Program-made: the position numbers and the translations under genes
Source: Lentisphaera marina
Lineage (GTDB): Bacteria; Verrucomicrobiota; Lentisphaeria; Lentisphaerales; Lentisphaeraceae
DNA: 64,000 nucleotides
Reading direction: 5' to 3'
Assembly: GCF_028745505.1 (NCBI RefSeq)
Contig: NZ_JAQZZL010000002.1
Coordinates: forward strand, 1,240,001 to 1,304,000
Notes under the pieces: generated by a model
What the model was told of the DNA's origin: nothing
Database searches by the model: none
The model's input: only the letters and a program-made list of their open reading frames with translations
In this document: positions 28,696-37,794 of the stretch, in pieces
How positions within the stretch are numbered: the stretch's first letter is position 1
How the letters are laid out: every line of letters begins with the position of its first letter

Positions 28696-29214
28696 ATGCC
28701 TGATTCAAATACAGATCAATTTGTCGAACTGATGAGTTCCTTTCAGGGGCGCCTCTATGGATTAATTCTTAGCCTAGTCGCCAATCCTGATGCGGCTAAT
28801 GATATCCTTCAGGAAACAAACCTTATTCTGTGGAGCAAGGCACATGAATTTGAATTGGGCACGAGTTTTAAGAGTTGGTCATTTCGTGTCGCCAGTTTTC
28901 AGGTTATGGCTTGGCGCCAAAAACAAATGCGCGACCCCCTAGTTTTTAATAATGAAATAATCTCACAGATGATTCATGAACAAAATGAACGTGAAGAAGA
29001 TTATGAATTCAAGAAAAAGAAACTCGAACAATGCATTGCCAAACTTCCCGAGCGTCAACGTGAACTTATTCACCAGCGTTATGGGCTAGGAACTAGCATA
29101 GTCAACATTGCTGAAACTCTTAAAAGTAATGCCAATTCCATTCGCCAAGTTCTTTTTCGTGCGCGAACGAATATCAGTCAGTGCGTCAAAGATCTGCTCG
29201 AGGAATCAGTATGA
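28696..29214 (+). CDS. ECF RNA polymerase sigma factor (Rhodopirellula/Verrucomicrobium type)
   Basis: A 172-residue sigma-70 family factor. Region 2 is VELMSSFQGRLYGLILSLVA ... AANDILQETNLILWSKAHEF, with the DNA-melting part SFKSWSFRVASFQVMAWRQK. Region 4 is LPERQRELIHQRYG ... SIVNIAETLKSNANSIRQV with its HTH. It is of the PVC-specific sigma group that pairs with FecR-LamG membrane proteins. The stop overlaps the next start (ATGA), so it is translationally coupled to its presumed anti-sigma/FecR partner. It likely responds to an envelope or glycan signal and controls this locus. Confidence 0.92.
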   Translation: MPDSNTDQFVELMSSFQGRLYGLILSLVANPDAANDILQETNLILWSKAHEFELGTSFKSWSFRVASFQVMAWRQKQMRDPLVFNNEIISQMIHEQNEREEDYEFKKKKLEQCIAKLPERQRELIHQRYGLGTSIVNIAETLKSNANSIRQVLFRARTNISQCVKDLLEESV

Positions 29215-30644
29215 ATCAACGTTTAGAAGAACTCTGCGGCTTAATGTTCGAGCAAACACTATCGAAAAGTGAAGCTGAAGAACTCAATAAACTCTTGGAT
29301 GAATCAACTGAGAATCGTCACTTTTATTACGACTTATGTGAAGCTCACGCCCTGCTTAAAGATCAATATCAAGATTTTAAACTTCCCCAAAATAATGACT
29401 TACCCAAGAGCACTAAAAAATGGAAAGTCATTATAAATATTACGAGTGCTCTGGCGGCTCTATTCATCGTGGCTTTTATCTTTACGAACATTTCCCAAAA
29501 AGCAGCCAAAAAAAATAACCCCCCTCAATTGCCCTATCGTGGCGTAAGTTTAGCCACACTCGACACCAGCATCGGTTCTCAATTTGAATTTGGGGATAGC
29601 CAAGGCCTACAACCAAAAGCAGGAGATAACTTTAAAGAAGGTGCTTACATTCTCAATCAAGGGATCATTCAACTCAATTACGGCAATGGGGCACAAGCTA
29701 TTATTGAAGCACCTGCAGAATTTAATATGATTTCCGAAAAACTCATTACTTGTACTAATGGAAAAATCTCAGTTTATGCACCCGAAACGGCCAAAAACTT
29801 TACGGTTAGATCTCCAGTGGCCGATGTCGTAGACTTGGGAACAGAATTCTCTGTCTGGATAAAAGCCAATGAATTTGTCGAAGCTCACGTCTATAAAGGT
29901 TCTGTCAATGTAGATCTCAGCATCATTGGCTCTAATAAAAACCGCCAGCTACTTGCTCAAAATGCCGTACGTATTATATACGAAGAAAACGAAACTCATG
30001 GTAAAGAAAACATTTCCATCAATGATATTGATTTGAGGAATGACTTCTTTATCCGCAACCTGAAAGAACCTGACAACAAGTACTCAAAATTCATCACAAG
30101 CTTAGGCCCTGTCGCCTACTTCCCCATGGAAATGAGTAAGGATGGATCAAGCCTAAGTGATTGGTCAAGCTACAAAAATGATGCCTCTGCTAATCACATT
30201 GCTCACAAAGACAACCTTTTGGTACCCGGCAAGTCAGGTAATGCCCTTCATTTATCCGGAGCGAATCACAGGGGTTTCCTCTATGTTCCCGATTACCCCA
30301 AAAGTCCTTTAGGCGAACTCAGCGTTTCCGCTTGGGTCTACGCTAAAAGCAGAGCAAGCTGGGGAACGATCATCAAAAACTGGGGAAATAAAGAGTGGGG
30401 GCAATTTCATTTTGGTCTTAACGAAAAGGGATTTCTTGATGTAGAAATCATGACTAAAGATTATGAAAAAGTTCATATCCGTGAAAATATTAAATTACCC
30501 ACGGGTTCATGGCAGCATGTTGCTTTTGTCCACAATGGATCAGAAGTTCATCTTTATAGAAATGGAAAACTCTTATCCTCAAAGAAAGTCAATGGACTCA
30601 GCTTAAGAGGCAAACTAAAGTCACTAGGTATTGGAACAAAAATC

Positions 30645-30671
30645 TGTGCTGCTTCAGCGGAAATTAGACAG
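30645..30671 (+). repeat. IS3-family terminal inverted repeat (orfB-side end)
   Basis: Begins TGTGCTGCTTCAG and ends AGACAG. It matches the opposite terminus (32039-32065, minus) at 19 of 27 positions. Confidence 0.88.
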
Positions 30672-30712
30672 TTAGGCATTTTTTCTTAGCTGAGATTTGT
30701 TACATTACTGGC

Positions 30713-31579
30713 TTATGAAGCTTCTGCAAAGAACTCTAACCTACGAATTTTTGCCTCAGCGAGTTTTCTTTTTCTTTCTTGAATAATACTCACATCTTTA
30801 CCAATAAGTTTATCGCTTGGAGTAATGAAGCCAATAGAACTATGAAGACGGGTGTTGTTATAGTACTCCACGTACTGCGTGACAACTCTTCTCGCATCCT
30901 CTACACTCAAGGGAACTTTTGGCCGGATTGAGCCCTCTTTCAAAGTGTAATGAAAACGTTCTAACTTTCCATTGCTCTGTGGATAATATGGAGAAGTTCT
31001 AACATGAGTGAGACCATGGATGGCAATGAATTTTTTGAATTCCTGCCCTGTATACTGAGAACCATTATCAGTAATAATCCTAGGTCTTGCTTCTGGAAAC
31101 TTCTCCAAAGATCTTTTAACCACTATTTCGGCATCCTGCTCATCCATTGATTCTCGAATTTCCCAATGAAGTAAACAACGACTATAACCATCTAAGACGC
31201 CTATAAAGAAGTAAAACCTTTTATTGATCTTCACGTAAGATATATCAGTATGCCAGTGTTCATGAGCTTGTAGTGGTTGCTCAAATCCATTTCCTTTACT
31301 GGATTTCTTTGTGGTTTTAGTACGCATAAGCCCTACATCTGATAAAATACGATAAACAGAGGAGCAACTCATATACGCAATATCTTCATCAATCATCATA
31401 TACGTCACAGCTCGGTAGCCTTCTTGATGATGAGACTGGTAATACTCAATGACAGTTCGTTTTTCATCTTCAGTAATCCAAAAATCCTTGGGTTGTTTAC
31501 CATTATGTTGATTATCCTTGCCTTCTCGTATTTTCCATTGATAAAATTTACTAGGATGAAGGGCTAAGGTTTTGAGCAT
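30713..31579 (-). CDS. IS3-family transposase OrfB (DDE integrase domain)
   Basis: A 288-residue DDE recombinase counted from an internal ATG. The catalytic triad is visible: Asp in EHWHTDISYVKI, Asp in RIITDNGSQYTG and Glu in SNGKLERFHYTLK (the D-D-35-E pattern of the rve/IS3 family). Upstream, the same frame stays open to the slippery site at the end of orfA and encodes WPDLNGNWVSKNIRDQ. The active protein is therefore most likely an OrfAB fusion made by -1 frameshifting (30713-31977), not OrfB alone. Confidence 0.93.
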   Translation of the reverse strand: MLKTLALHPSKFYQWKIREGKDNQHNGKQPKDFWITEDEKRTVIEYYQSHHQEGYRAVTYMMIDEDIAYMSCSSVYRILSDVGLMRTKTTKKSSKGNGFEQPLQAHEHWHTDISYVKINKRFYFFIGVLDGYSRCLLHWEIRESMDEQDAEIVVKRSLEKFPEARPRIITDNGSQYTGQEFKKFIAIHGLTHVRTSPYYPQSNGKLERFHYTLKEGSIRPKVPLSVEDARRVVTQYVEYYNNTRLHSSIGFITPSDKLIGKDVSIIQERKRKLAEAKIRRLEFFAEAS

Positions 31580-31668
31580 ACTACGAAGACTGATTTGCGT
31601 ACGCTCATGCCAACTATACAGGTATTGAACGACCTGATCTCGGATGTTTTTACTAACCCAGTTTCCAT

Positions 31669-31977
31669 TTAGATCAGGCCACGTTTCTTTTTTAAGCTTA
31701 TATTCTCCGCCACGAGTTCAGCGATAACATCATTTTTCTGTGAAGTAGTCGCTTGGAGTAGTGTATTTTCTTTTTCTACCTTCTTTAAATTACTATCGTT
31801 ATCCTTGGTGAAGGCTCGAGAACCATTTTCAAAGAACTCTTTTTGCCAACGATAAAATAGCGTCGTTGTAATATTGAGTTCATCACAAATATCAGATACA
31901 GGAGTTCGCTCAAGTAGGTGTTTACGAATGGCGACAACTTTCTGGTCGGCACTAAAATAACGGCGTTTTTTAGACAT
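31669..31977 (-). CDS. IS3-family OrfA (helix-turn-helix)
   Basis: A 102-residue DNA-binding protein with an IS3-type HTH (FSADQKVVAIRKHLLE ... VSDICDELNITTTLFYRW) followed by a leucine-zipper-like coiled coil (about residues 65-98). It ends in KKKRGLI just past a slippery run. It provides the end-binding half of the OrfAB transposase and may itself act as an inhibitor. Confidence 0.92.
   Translation of the reverse strand: MSKKRRYFSADQKVVAIRKHLLERTPVSDICDELNITTTLFYRWQKEFFENGSRAFTKDNDSNLKKVEKENTLLQATTSQKNDVIAELVAENISLKKKRGLI
31687..31693 (-). promoter_or_regulatory. programmed -1 frameshift site A_AAA_AAG
   Basis: On the minus strand the orfA codons TTA AAA AAG form the canonical slippery heptamer A_AAA_AAG. 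A -1 slip moves translation into the frame that continues E-T-W-P-D-L-N straight through to OrfB without a stop. This is the expected way an IS3 element makes OrfAB. Confidence 0.85.
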
Positions 31978-32038
31978 AATTCATTTCCTTTTCGGAGGGT
32001 TACAATTTTAAAGTAACTCAACTAAGAAAAAAAGTGAT

Positions 32039-32065
32039 GTGTCCTATTTCAACTGAAGCGTAACA
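32039..32065 (-). repeat. IS3-family terminal inverted repeat (orfA-side end)
   Basis: Read on the minus strand it begins TGTTACGCTTCAG and ends GGACAC. The AATC target duplication follows at 32066-32069. Confidence 0.88.
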
Positions 32066-32199
32066 AATCTCAGACCAAGACCATGGTGCCTCAAGTACAG
32101 CACCTGGTCATTGGGATGGTAGCCTAGATGAAATTGCTATTTTCAACCATGTCCTGAGTGAAGAACAAATTATTCAACTCTATGAACTCGGTTTATAAA

Positions 32200-32817
32200 T
32201 TATTCGAAATTATTTTTATAATCTGAATTATCGATTGAAATCTCTAAATCTTTTAGAAGACCATCTTTAAGATCGTAGATCACACCATTAACTGAAACCT
32301 CTTGACCTGCTGCCCAAGCATTTTTCACAATGTTGTTACTGGCAACGTTAATCACCTGCTCTTTTACATTGAGTTCGCAAAGGCGATCAAATTTTTCGTC
32401 TTCGTTTAGACCCTCGAGTTCAGATTCGTTAAGACGTGCTACATCTTTAATGTGACGAAGCCAGTTGTCAATTAATCCAAATTGATCTTCGCCCATAGAG
32501 GCTTTAACACCACCGCAGCCATAGTGACCACATACAACGATGTGTTTAACTTTTAGAACTTCGACCGCATACTGTAAAACAGAAAGGCTATTGAGGTCTG
32601 TATTAACCATAACATTGGCAATGTTGCGGTGAACAAACATTTCGCCAGGACCCAAAGATGTAACTACATTGGCAGGGACTCGACTATCGGCACAGCCAAT
32701 CCAAAGGTACTCAGGACTTTGACCTTTTGCGGATTCCGTAAAAAAGTCAGCGTTTTCTTCAGTAATAGATGCGGCCCAATTCTGGTTGTTTTCCAATAGT
32801 TTAGCGAGGTGGCTCAT
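32200..32817 (-). CDS. beta-class carbonic anhydrase
   Basis: A 205-residue beta-carbonic anhydrase (CO2/bicarbonate interconversion). Zinc ligands and the Asp-Arg dyad are in WIGCADSRVPANVV and VVCGHYGCGGVKA. The start SHLAKLLENNQNWAASI is typical of the Can/CynT group. It is cytoplasmic. Its stop is 1 bp from the end of the broken FecR-LamG gene, in convergent orientation. Bicarbonate supply for carboxylation is the usual role. Confidence 0.95.
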   Translation of the reverse strand: MSHLAKLLENNQNWAASITEENADFFTESAKGQSPEYLWIGCADSRVPANVVTSLGPGEMFVHRNIANVMVNTDLNSLSVLQYAVEVLKVKHIVVCGHYGCGGVKASMGEDQFGLIDNWLRHIKDVARLNESELEGLNEDEKFDRLCELNVKEQVINVASNNIVKNAWAAGQEVSVNGVIYDLKDGLLKDLEISIDNSDYKNNFE

Positions 32818-32909
32818 AATTTAATCCTTTGATAATTTCATTGATTTCGACAACTATAATCCAATGTGGCCTAGTTCAAAGTTTAAATAAGTCAGTTTTT
32901 AACCATTTT

Positions 32910-34367
32910 CTAGGGAGTGAATGAATCCGTTCTAAAGGGACGTGCAGGCAAACCCGCTTCATTTATTAAATTCACCTTGGGCATGGCCGCAAATGCATAG
33001 CGTACATAGAGTGGCTTCTTGACTTCAGGGTGGCTAAGAACAATTTTATCTCCCACAATTTTAGCGCTAGCATTCTGCCAATTTTTACTATCATCGCAAA
33101 TCCAAAAAGCTTTAATTGCCTCACCATCTTTTGTTTTCATTCCCTTAGCGTTCTCAAAGCTCACTTCAATATTTGACCCTTTGATTTGCTGTGATTTAAA
33201 AATGGGTCCTTCTGCCACAATAGCTTCCCCTAAAACATCTCGTCTCGCGATGAGAGCTAAACGTTCACCGATCGGTGCTTTATCTTTAGGGTGAATATTC
33301 TTTTCGTCACCTAAATCAATTGTTGTGGCAACTGATGTATTACCGAGTTTTAAAACTTTCATTTGCGATTCACGCATCCAGGCCCACGTGATTGCATCAG
33401 GAGAATCTAATGTTTTGCCTTTGCTGAAATTTCGTCCAAAACCTGGGAGCATCACTGCCATCAACTGCAGTTCATCATTAGCCCAAGCCTGACGGTAACG
33501 CTGAAACCACATGGGTAAAGTTTGACCATACTGTAACATAGCCTCCACACTCTTTGTGTTAGCTTCACCTTGATACCACACCACGCCACGGAGTGAGTAA
33601 GGGATTAGAGGGTGCATCATGGCATTATAAAGTAAGTTAGGGCGAGTTCTTAAAAAGATATTATCTTTGCCAGTCATTTTTTTCTTGGCTAAAATCTCAT
33701 TGATTTTCTCTTTATCATTTGCTCGGCAATCTTCGAGCTCCTTTTTGAAATGAGGAAGTTTTTCCGCCATATCCATGGGCATCCAGCCTTCTACCGAAGA
33801 ACTTCCCCAACAAGTTAAAATTATCCCCACGGGACAATTGATTTCTTTTTGAAGGTTCACTGCAAACGAGGCTGCCACGGCACTTCCAGGTGCAGATAAA
33901 GCCCAATTTCCTTGGCAATAATCTTCCTCTTTATAAGAAACAGTATTGTTCACTTTAAAAGTACGGATATTTTTTGCTTCAGCAGCCATTTTTTTAATTT
34001 CGGGAATACCACCATAGCCCATCTGCATGTTGGATTGACCGGAACATATCCATACTTCTCCAAGAACAGCATTTTTGATAATGATTTTTTCTGTGCCACT
34101 ATTTACCTTAATGGAAAATTCTCCCTCAGCTTTAAGTGCCGGCAGCTTGATCATCCATTCACCTTTTTCCGAAACACTTATAGAAGCCTTTTGACCCGCG
34201 ACTTCAATATTTACTTTTTTATTGGCTGCTGCTTCGCCCCAAATCACAAAATCCTGATCACGTTGAACCACCATATTGTCTTGAAAGAGCGAGCCTAATC
34301 GTAGGTCTCCGGCCAAAAGTGATAGAGAAAAGAAAAAGAGTGTTAAATAAATTTTCATACTGTTCAT
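32910..34367 (-). CDS. sialate O-acetylesterase (SGNH hydrolase)
   Basis: A 485-residue exported esterase. The signal peptide is KIYLTLFFFSLSLLAGD. An N-terminal beta domain (NMVVQRDQDFVIWGEA) precedes an SGNH hydrolase fold with block I GQSNMQMGYGG, TCWGSSSVEGWMP, and GVVWYQGEANT. Family members remove O-acetyl groups from sialic acid or other sugars in PVC polysaccharide breakdown. A start six residues in (MKIYL) is also possible. Confidence 0.92.
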   Translation of the reverse strand: MNSMKIYLTLFFFSLSLLAGDLRLGSLFQDNMVVQRDQDFVIWGEAAANKKVNIEVAGQKASISVSEKGEWMIKLPALKAEGEFSIKVNSGTEKIIIKNAVLGEVWICSGQSNMQMGYGGIPEIKKMAAEAKNIRTFKVNNTVSYKEEDYCQGNWALSAPGSAVAASFAVNLQKEINCPVGIILTCWGSSSVEGWMPMDMAEKLPHFKKELEDCRANDKEKINEILAKKKMTGKDNIFLRTRPNLLYNAMMHPLIPYSLRGVVWYQGEANTKSVEAMLQYGQTLPMWFQRYRQAWANDELQLMAVMLPGFGRNFSKGKTLDSPDAITWAWMRESQMKVLKLGNTSVATTIDLGDEKNIHPKDKAPIGERLALIARRDVLGEAIVAEGPIFKSQQIKGSNIEVSFENAKGMKTKDGEAIKAFWICDDSKNWQNASAKIVGDKIVLSHPEVKKPLYVRYAFAAMPKVNLINEAGLPARPFRTDSFTP

Positions 34368-34510
34368 CCAATTAGTTTGATTACTATATTTATGTCCACC
34401 AAACTTAGATATTAACAGTTAAATTCAAGTTTGTGTAGCTTTTATTGATTTATTTACTCTCTCAAAGTTTTAAACATGGCATTTCTAGTTTCTCTACATA
34501 ATTTTATGCT

Positions 34511-35572
34511 ATGAAAATCATCGACAACATAACTAGCAAGCGCGCCTTTTTCCGCATATCACTTTTTGCTATTTGTGGCTTTTACGTGCCCGTATTGGCG
34601 ACCCTCTCCTCTTTAATTATTCACTTCACTTTTCATGAGTACTTGCGTTTAATCGCTATTTTTGCTTATCTTATCGGCAGTTTAATCCTTTTGCTTCTCT
34701 CTAAGCGCTTTAGGAAAGGGCTTGCTATTTTCTCTGGAATAAGTTTTTTGCTCCTGCTTTGGTTTAGCTTTATCCCTGCCTCCAATGATCGCAATTGGGA
34801 TGCGGAAGTCGCAAAATTACCGATAATTGAACGATACGATAATCTACTCACCATCAAAAATTTTCGTCATTTTAAATATCTTGAAAATAAAGTCGAAGCT
34901 CACTACAAAGATCGACAATTTAACCTCGATGAACTTCTTGGAACAGATCTACTCATTTCTTACTGGGATAACTACCGAACGATAAGCCACACCTTTCTCA
35001 GCTTTCGTTTCAAGAATGGACAAAACATTGCCATATCACTCGAGGTACGCAAAGAAGAAGGCGAAAGTTATCACCCCTTAAAGGGCATGTTTAAACAATA
35101 TGAACTCATTTATGTTATCGGTGATGAACGCGATCTGATCCCCCTTCGAACTAAAGTTCGTAAAGAACAAACTTTCCTCTACCCCATAAACCTTAATAAA
35201 GAGCACTCCAAACTCTTCCTACTCGATATCCTTAAAGCCGCTAATAGCCTTCATGAGAAACCGCAGTTTTATCATTCCATTGGCCGTAACTGCACCACGG
35301 GCATGGTTAACCATCTCAATACAATTCGGGATTTCCAAATACCAACATCTAAAAAAATCATTCTCAACGGCATCTCAGATTATTATGCTTACCAACTTGA
35401 AGGCATTCCTACTGATCTCCCCTTCGATATTCTCAAGCGCTGCTGCTACATTAGCGAAACCGCCAATGCTATAGAACTCGATGAAAACTTTTCTTCTCAG
35501 CTGAGACAAGTGATTTATAATCGACTCGCAAAAGAGCGAACCAAAAGACAAGGAACGAAGCTCAGCCAATGA
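34511..35572 (+). CDS. DUF4105 (Lnb N-terminal-like) membrane protein
   Basis: A 353-residue inner-membrane protein. Three hydrophobic segments lie at about residues 12-38, 44-62 and 68-88. They are followed by a soluble DUF4105 domain with SHTFLSFRFKNGQNIAISLE, KGMFKQYELIYVIGDERD, YPINLNKEH and SIGRNCTTGMVNHL (conserved NCTT). The domain is a papain-like fold in known relatives, with the Cys of NCTT as candidate nucleophile. The function is unknown; envelope lipid or lipoprotein work is only suggested by family. Its 3' end overlaps tex by 11 bp in convergent orientation. Confidence 0.88.
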   Translation: MKIIDNITSKRAFFRISLFAICGFYVPVLATLSSLIIHFTFHEYLRLIAIFAYLIGSLILLLLSKRFRKGLAIFSGISFLLLLWFSFIPASNDRNWDAEVAKLPIIERYDNLLTIKNFRHFKYLENKVEAHYKDRQFNLDELLGTDLLISYWDNYRTISHTFLSFRFKNGQNIAISLEVRKEEGESYHPLKGMFKQYELIYVIGDERDLIPLRTKVRKEQTFLYPINLNKEHSKLFLLDILKAANSLHEKPQFYHSIGRNCTTGMVNHLNTIRDFQIPTSKKIILNGISDYYAYQLEGIPTDLPFDILKRCCYISETANAIELDENFSSQLRQVIYNRLAKERTKRQGTKLSQ

Positions 35573-37679
35573 GCGATAAAGAAATCCTATTTCTTTTGGC
35601 GTCCACTTCCAAAACAGTTACTTCCACTTGTTGGCGTACACGTACCACTTCTACGGGGTCCGAAACAAAACCATGCTTGAGTTTACTAATGTGAATCAAG
35701 CCATCCTGATGCACACCAATATCCACAAAGGCACCAAATTTCGTCACATTGGTGACTAAACCAGGGACTTTCATTCCCACATGAAGATCACTTATCTCAT
35801 GAATATCTTGCGAAAAACTAAAGGCACTAAAAGCTGGGCGTGGATCTCGCCCCGGCTTCTCTAACTCTTGCTTAATATCTTCAAGGGTAGGCAAACCGAC
35901 TGATGCACTTATATATTTATCGAGCACTAATTGATCGCGCAAATTTTGCTGACTCAATAATTCACTCACAGAGCAGCATAAATCTTTCGCCATGGCTTTA
36001 ACAATGGGGTACGATTCGGGGTGCACCCCACTTGCATCAAGGTTTTGATTACCATCATATACTCGTAAAAATCCTGCCGCTTGTTCAAAGACTTTCTCAC
36101 CTAAACGAGGTACTTTTTTGAGTTCATTGCGATTTTTAAAGGAACCTTTCTCTGAACGGTAAGTTAGAATTGACTCCGCCAATTTTGGACCTATTCCCGA
36201 GACATAACTGAGCAATTCCACACTAGCGCTATTGAGATCTACTCCAACGGCATTCACACATGATAAAACTTGATCATCCAAAGCTTTTTTTAAGGCTACT
36301 TGGTCAACGTCGTGCTGATATTGCCCGACGCCAATAGTTTTTGGATCAAGTTTAACCAATTCTGCTAAGGGGTCTTGTAGGCGACGTCCAATTGAAACTG
36401 CTCCACGAACAGTTAAGTCCTGATCGGGAAATTCATTGCGTGCACTCTCACTTGCTGAGTAAATCGAAGCGCCACTTTCGTCAACAGAAATTACTGGGAT
36501 GCTCAAATTTAAATCATTTAAGAACAGTTCAGTTTCTCGGCCAGCCGTGCCATTGCCAACTGCAATGGCTTCTAGCTCATATTTCTTTATCAAATGACAC
36601 GTTTGCTCTGCGGCTTCTTGTTCTTGGGCTTTTGAACCTCTCACGGGGAATAAATTACAATAATTTAAAAGTTCGCCCCCTGCCCCCAAAGAAACTACTT
36701 TAGCTCCTGTTCGAAAACCTGGGTCAAAAGCTAAAATACGTTTGCGCCCCAAAGGTGCAGCCAACAATAACTCACGCAGATTGGCGACAAAGACTCGAAT
36801 GGATTCAGCATCTGCTTTCTCTTGGGCTTTCTTTTGAATTTCCTTTTCTAAAGATGGAAGTAAAAGACGCTTATAAGAATCCTCTACTGCTAACTGAACT
36901 TGGCTAGAAGCTAAACCACGCCCTTTGACAAAAATACGCTCAACAATCCGCAAAGTCCGCTCTTGATCTGGTCGCATTTTTACACGTAAAAAACCATCGC
37001 GTTCACCTCGTAAAATGGCCAATAAACGGTGCGCTGGTACGCGGCTCAATTTTTCGTCCAAATCAAAATAATCGCGATACTTTTGCGCTTCATCGATTTT
37101 TGTTTTGACGACTTTAGAACTCAATCGAGCATGATCTTCAAAGGCTTGACGCAATTGCGCACGAGTTTTGCTATCTTCGCTAATTTCTTCCGCTAAAATA
37201 TCGCGTGCACCTGCTAAAGCCTCATCGCGATTATTCACTTGCTTCTGACGATTAATATATTTCTGAAAATCAATGCGTTCGCCATTTTGTTGCATCAATT
37301 GCCTAGCTAAGCCTTCCAGACCTTGCTCTCGTGCTTGTGAGGCTCTAGTCTTCTTTTTGGGGCGGTAAGGTAAATACAAATCCTCTAATATATTGAGCTT
37401 TGTTGTTTCTTGCAGCTTGCTTTCTAAGGCCCCTGTGAGCAGGCCTCTTTCATCAAGCGATTTCAACATGGCTTTACGTCGCTTATCGAGCTCATCAAAG
37501 CTCAATTTCAAATCACGAATACTCGCAATTTGCACTTCGTCTAAGCCGCCCGTCATCTCTTTGCGGTAGCGCGCAATAAATGGCAGGGTTGCGCCCGACT
37601 CTAGGAGTTCAAGTGTTTTATTAACTTGATTAACTTTGATAGCTAATTCAGCACTTATTAAAGAAATGATATCTGACAT
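35562..37679 (-). CDS. tex: Tex-family RNA-binding protein (S1 domain)
   Basis: A 705-residue Tex homologue. In order it has the N-terminal HTH-rich part (ATLPFIARYRKEMTGGLDEVQI), a YqgF/RNase H-like domain (KRILAFDPGFRTGAKVVSL ... AVGNGTAGRETE), a helix-hairpin-helix part (LNSASVELLSYVSGIGPKLA) and a C-terminal S1 domain (VPGLVTNVTKFGAFVDIGVH). Tex proteins bind RNA and influence transcription and stress fitness. It is slightly shorter than the E. coli YhgF type. Confidence 0.95.
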   Translation of the reverse strand: MSDIISLISAELAIKVNQVNKTLELLESGATLPFIARYRKEMTGGLDEVQIASIRDLKLSFDELDKRRKAMLKSLDERGLLTGALESKLQETTKLNILEDLYLPYRPKKKTRASQAREQGLEGLARQLMQQNGERIDFQKYINRQKQVNNRDEALAGARDILAEEISEDSKTRAQLRQAFEDHARLSSKVVKTKIDEAQKYRDYFDLDEKLSRVPAHRLLAILRGERDGFLRVKMRPDQERTLRIVERIFVKGRGLASSQVQLAVEDSYKRLLLPSLEKEIQKKAQEKADAESIRVFVANLRELLLAAPLGRKRILAFDPGFRTGAKVVSLGAGGELLNYCNLFPVRGSKAQEQEAAEQTCHLIKKYELEAIAVGNGTAGRETELFLNDLNLSIPVISVDESGASIYSASESARNEFPDQDLTVRGAVSIGRRLQDPLAELVKLDPKTIGVGQYQHDVDQVALKKALDDQVLSCVNAVGVDLNSASVELLSYVSGIGPKLAESILTYRSEKGSFKNRNELKKVPRLGEKVFEQAAGFLRVYDGNQNLDASGVHPESYPIVKAMAKDLCCSVSELLSQQNLRDQLVLDKYISASVGLPTLEDIKQELEKPGRDPRPAFSAFSFSQDIHEISDLHVGMKVPGLVTNVTKFGAFVDIGVHQDGLIHISKLKHGFVSDPVEVVRVRQQVEVTVLEVDAKRNRISLSLIG

Positions 37680-37794
37680 TTGGGGACCTAATTAATTGAA
37701 TTTTTCCCAAGTTAAATCCAGACGATGAAAAGAAAAATCATAATCCTTCCTTAATACCTTCTTCTGTAGATGTGACCGTTGGTTTACTGATGAA

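Larger units (their letters stand above)
30645..32065 (-). mobile_element. IS3-family insertion sequence (1421 bp)
   Basis: The ends are imperfect 27-bp inverted repeats, both starting TGT and sharing GCTTCAG, GAAAT and GACA blocks (19 of 27 bases equal; the TG...GACA spacing is as in IS3/IS150). They are flanked by a 4-bp target duplication AATC at 30641-30644 and 32066-32069. It carries orfA and orfB on the minus strand with a -1 slippery site. The host gene is restored in frame when the element is removed, which confirms the ends. Both ORFs look intact, so the copy may be active and recent. Confidence 0.93.
29211..32198 (+). pseudogene. FecR-LamG transmembrane protein gene split by an IS3-family element
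   Basis: The gene starts at the ATG at 29211, overlapping the sigma stop. It encodes a cytoplasmic zone, one TM (about residues 79-95, ALAALFIVAFIF), a FecR domain (QLNYGNGAQAIIEAPAEF ... VADVVDLGTEFSVW) and a C-terminal LamG domain (AYFPMEMSKDGSSLSDWSSY ...). After codon 478 (ATC at 30642-30644) the element begins. Now 14 foreign residues follow to the stop at 30687-30689. The lost end lies at 32070-32198 and reads in frame GHWDGSLDEIAIFNHVLSEE to a TAA. Removing the element and one AATC copy restores a 520-residue protein. The truncated 492-residue product keeps TM and FecR but lacks the LamG end. Confidence 0.9.

Noticed and set aside
30691..32072. IS3 element bounded by the perfect 13-bp TGAGATTTGTTAC repeats
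   Set aside because: Those ends give no target duplication and leave a stop in the host frame. The TGT ends at 30645/32065 give a 4-bp duplication, IS3-type ends and an in-frame host gene.
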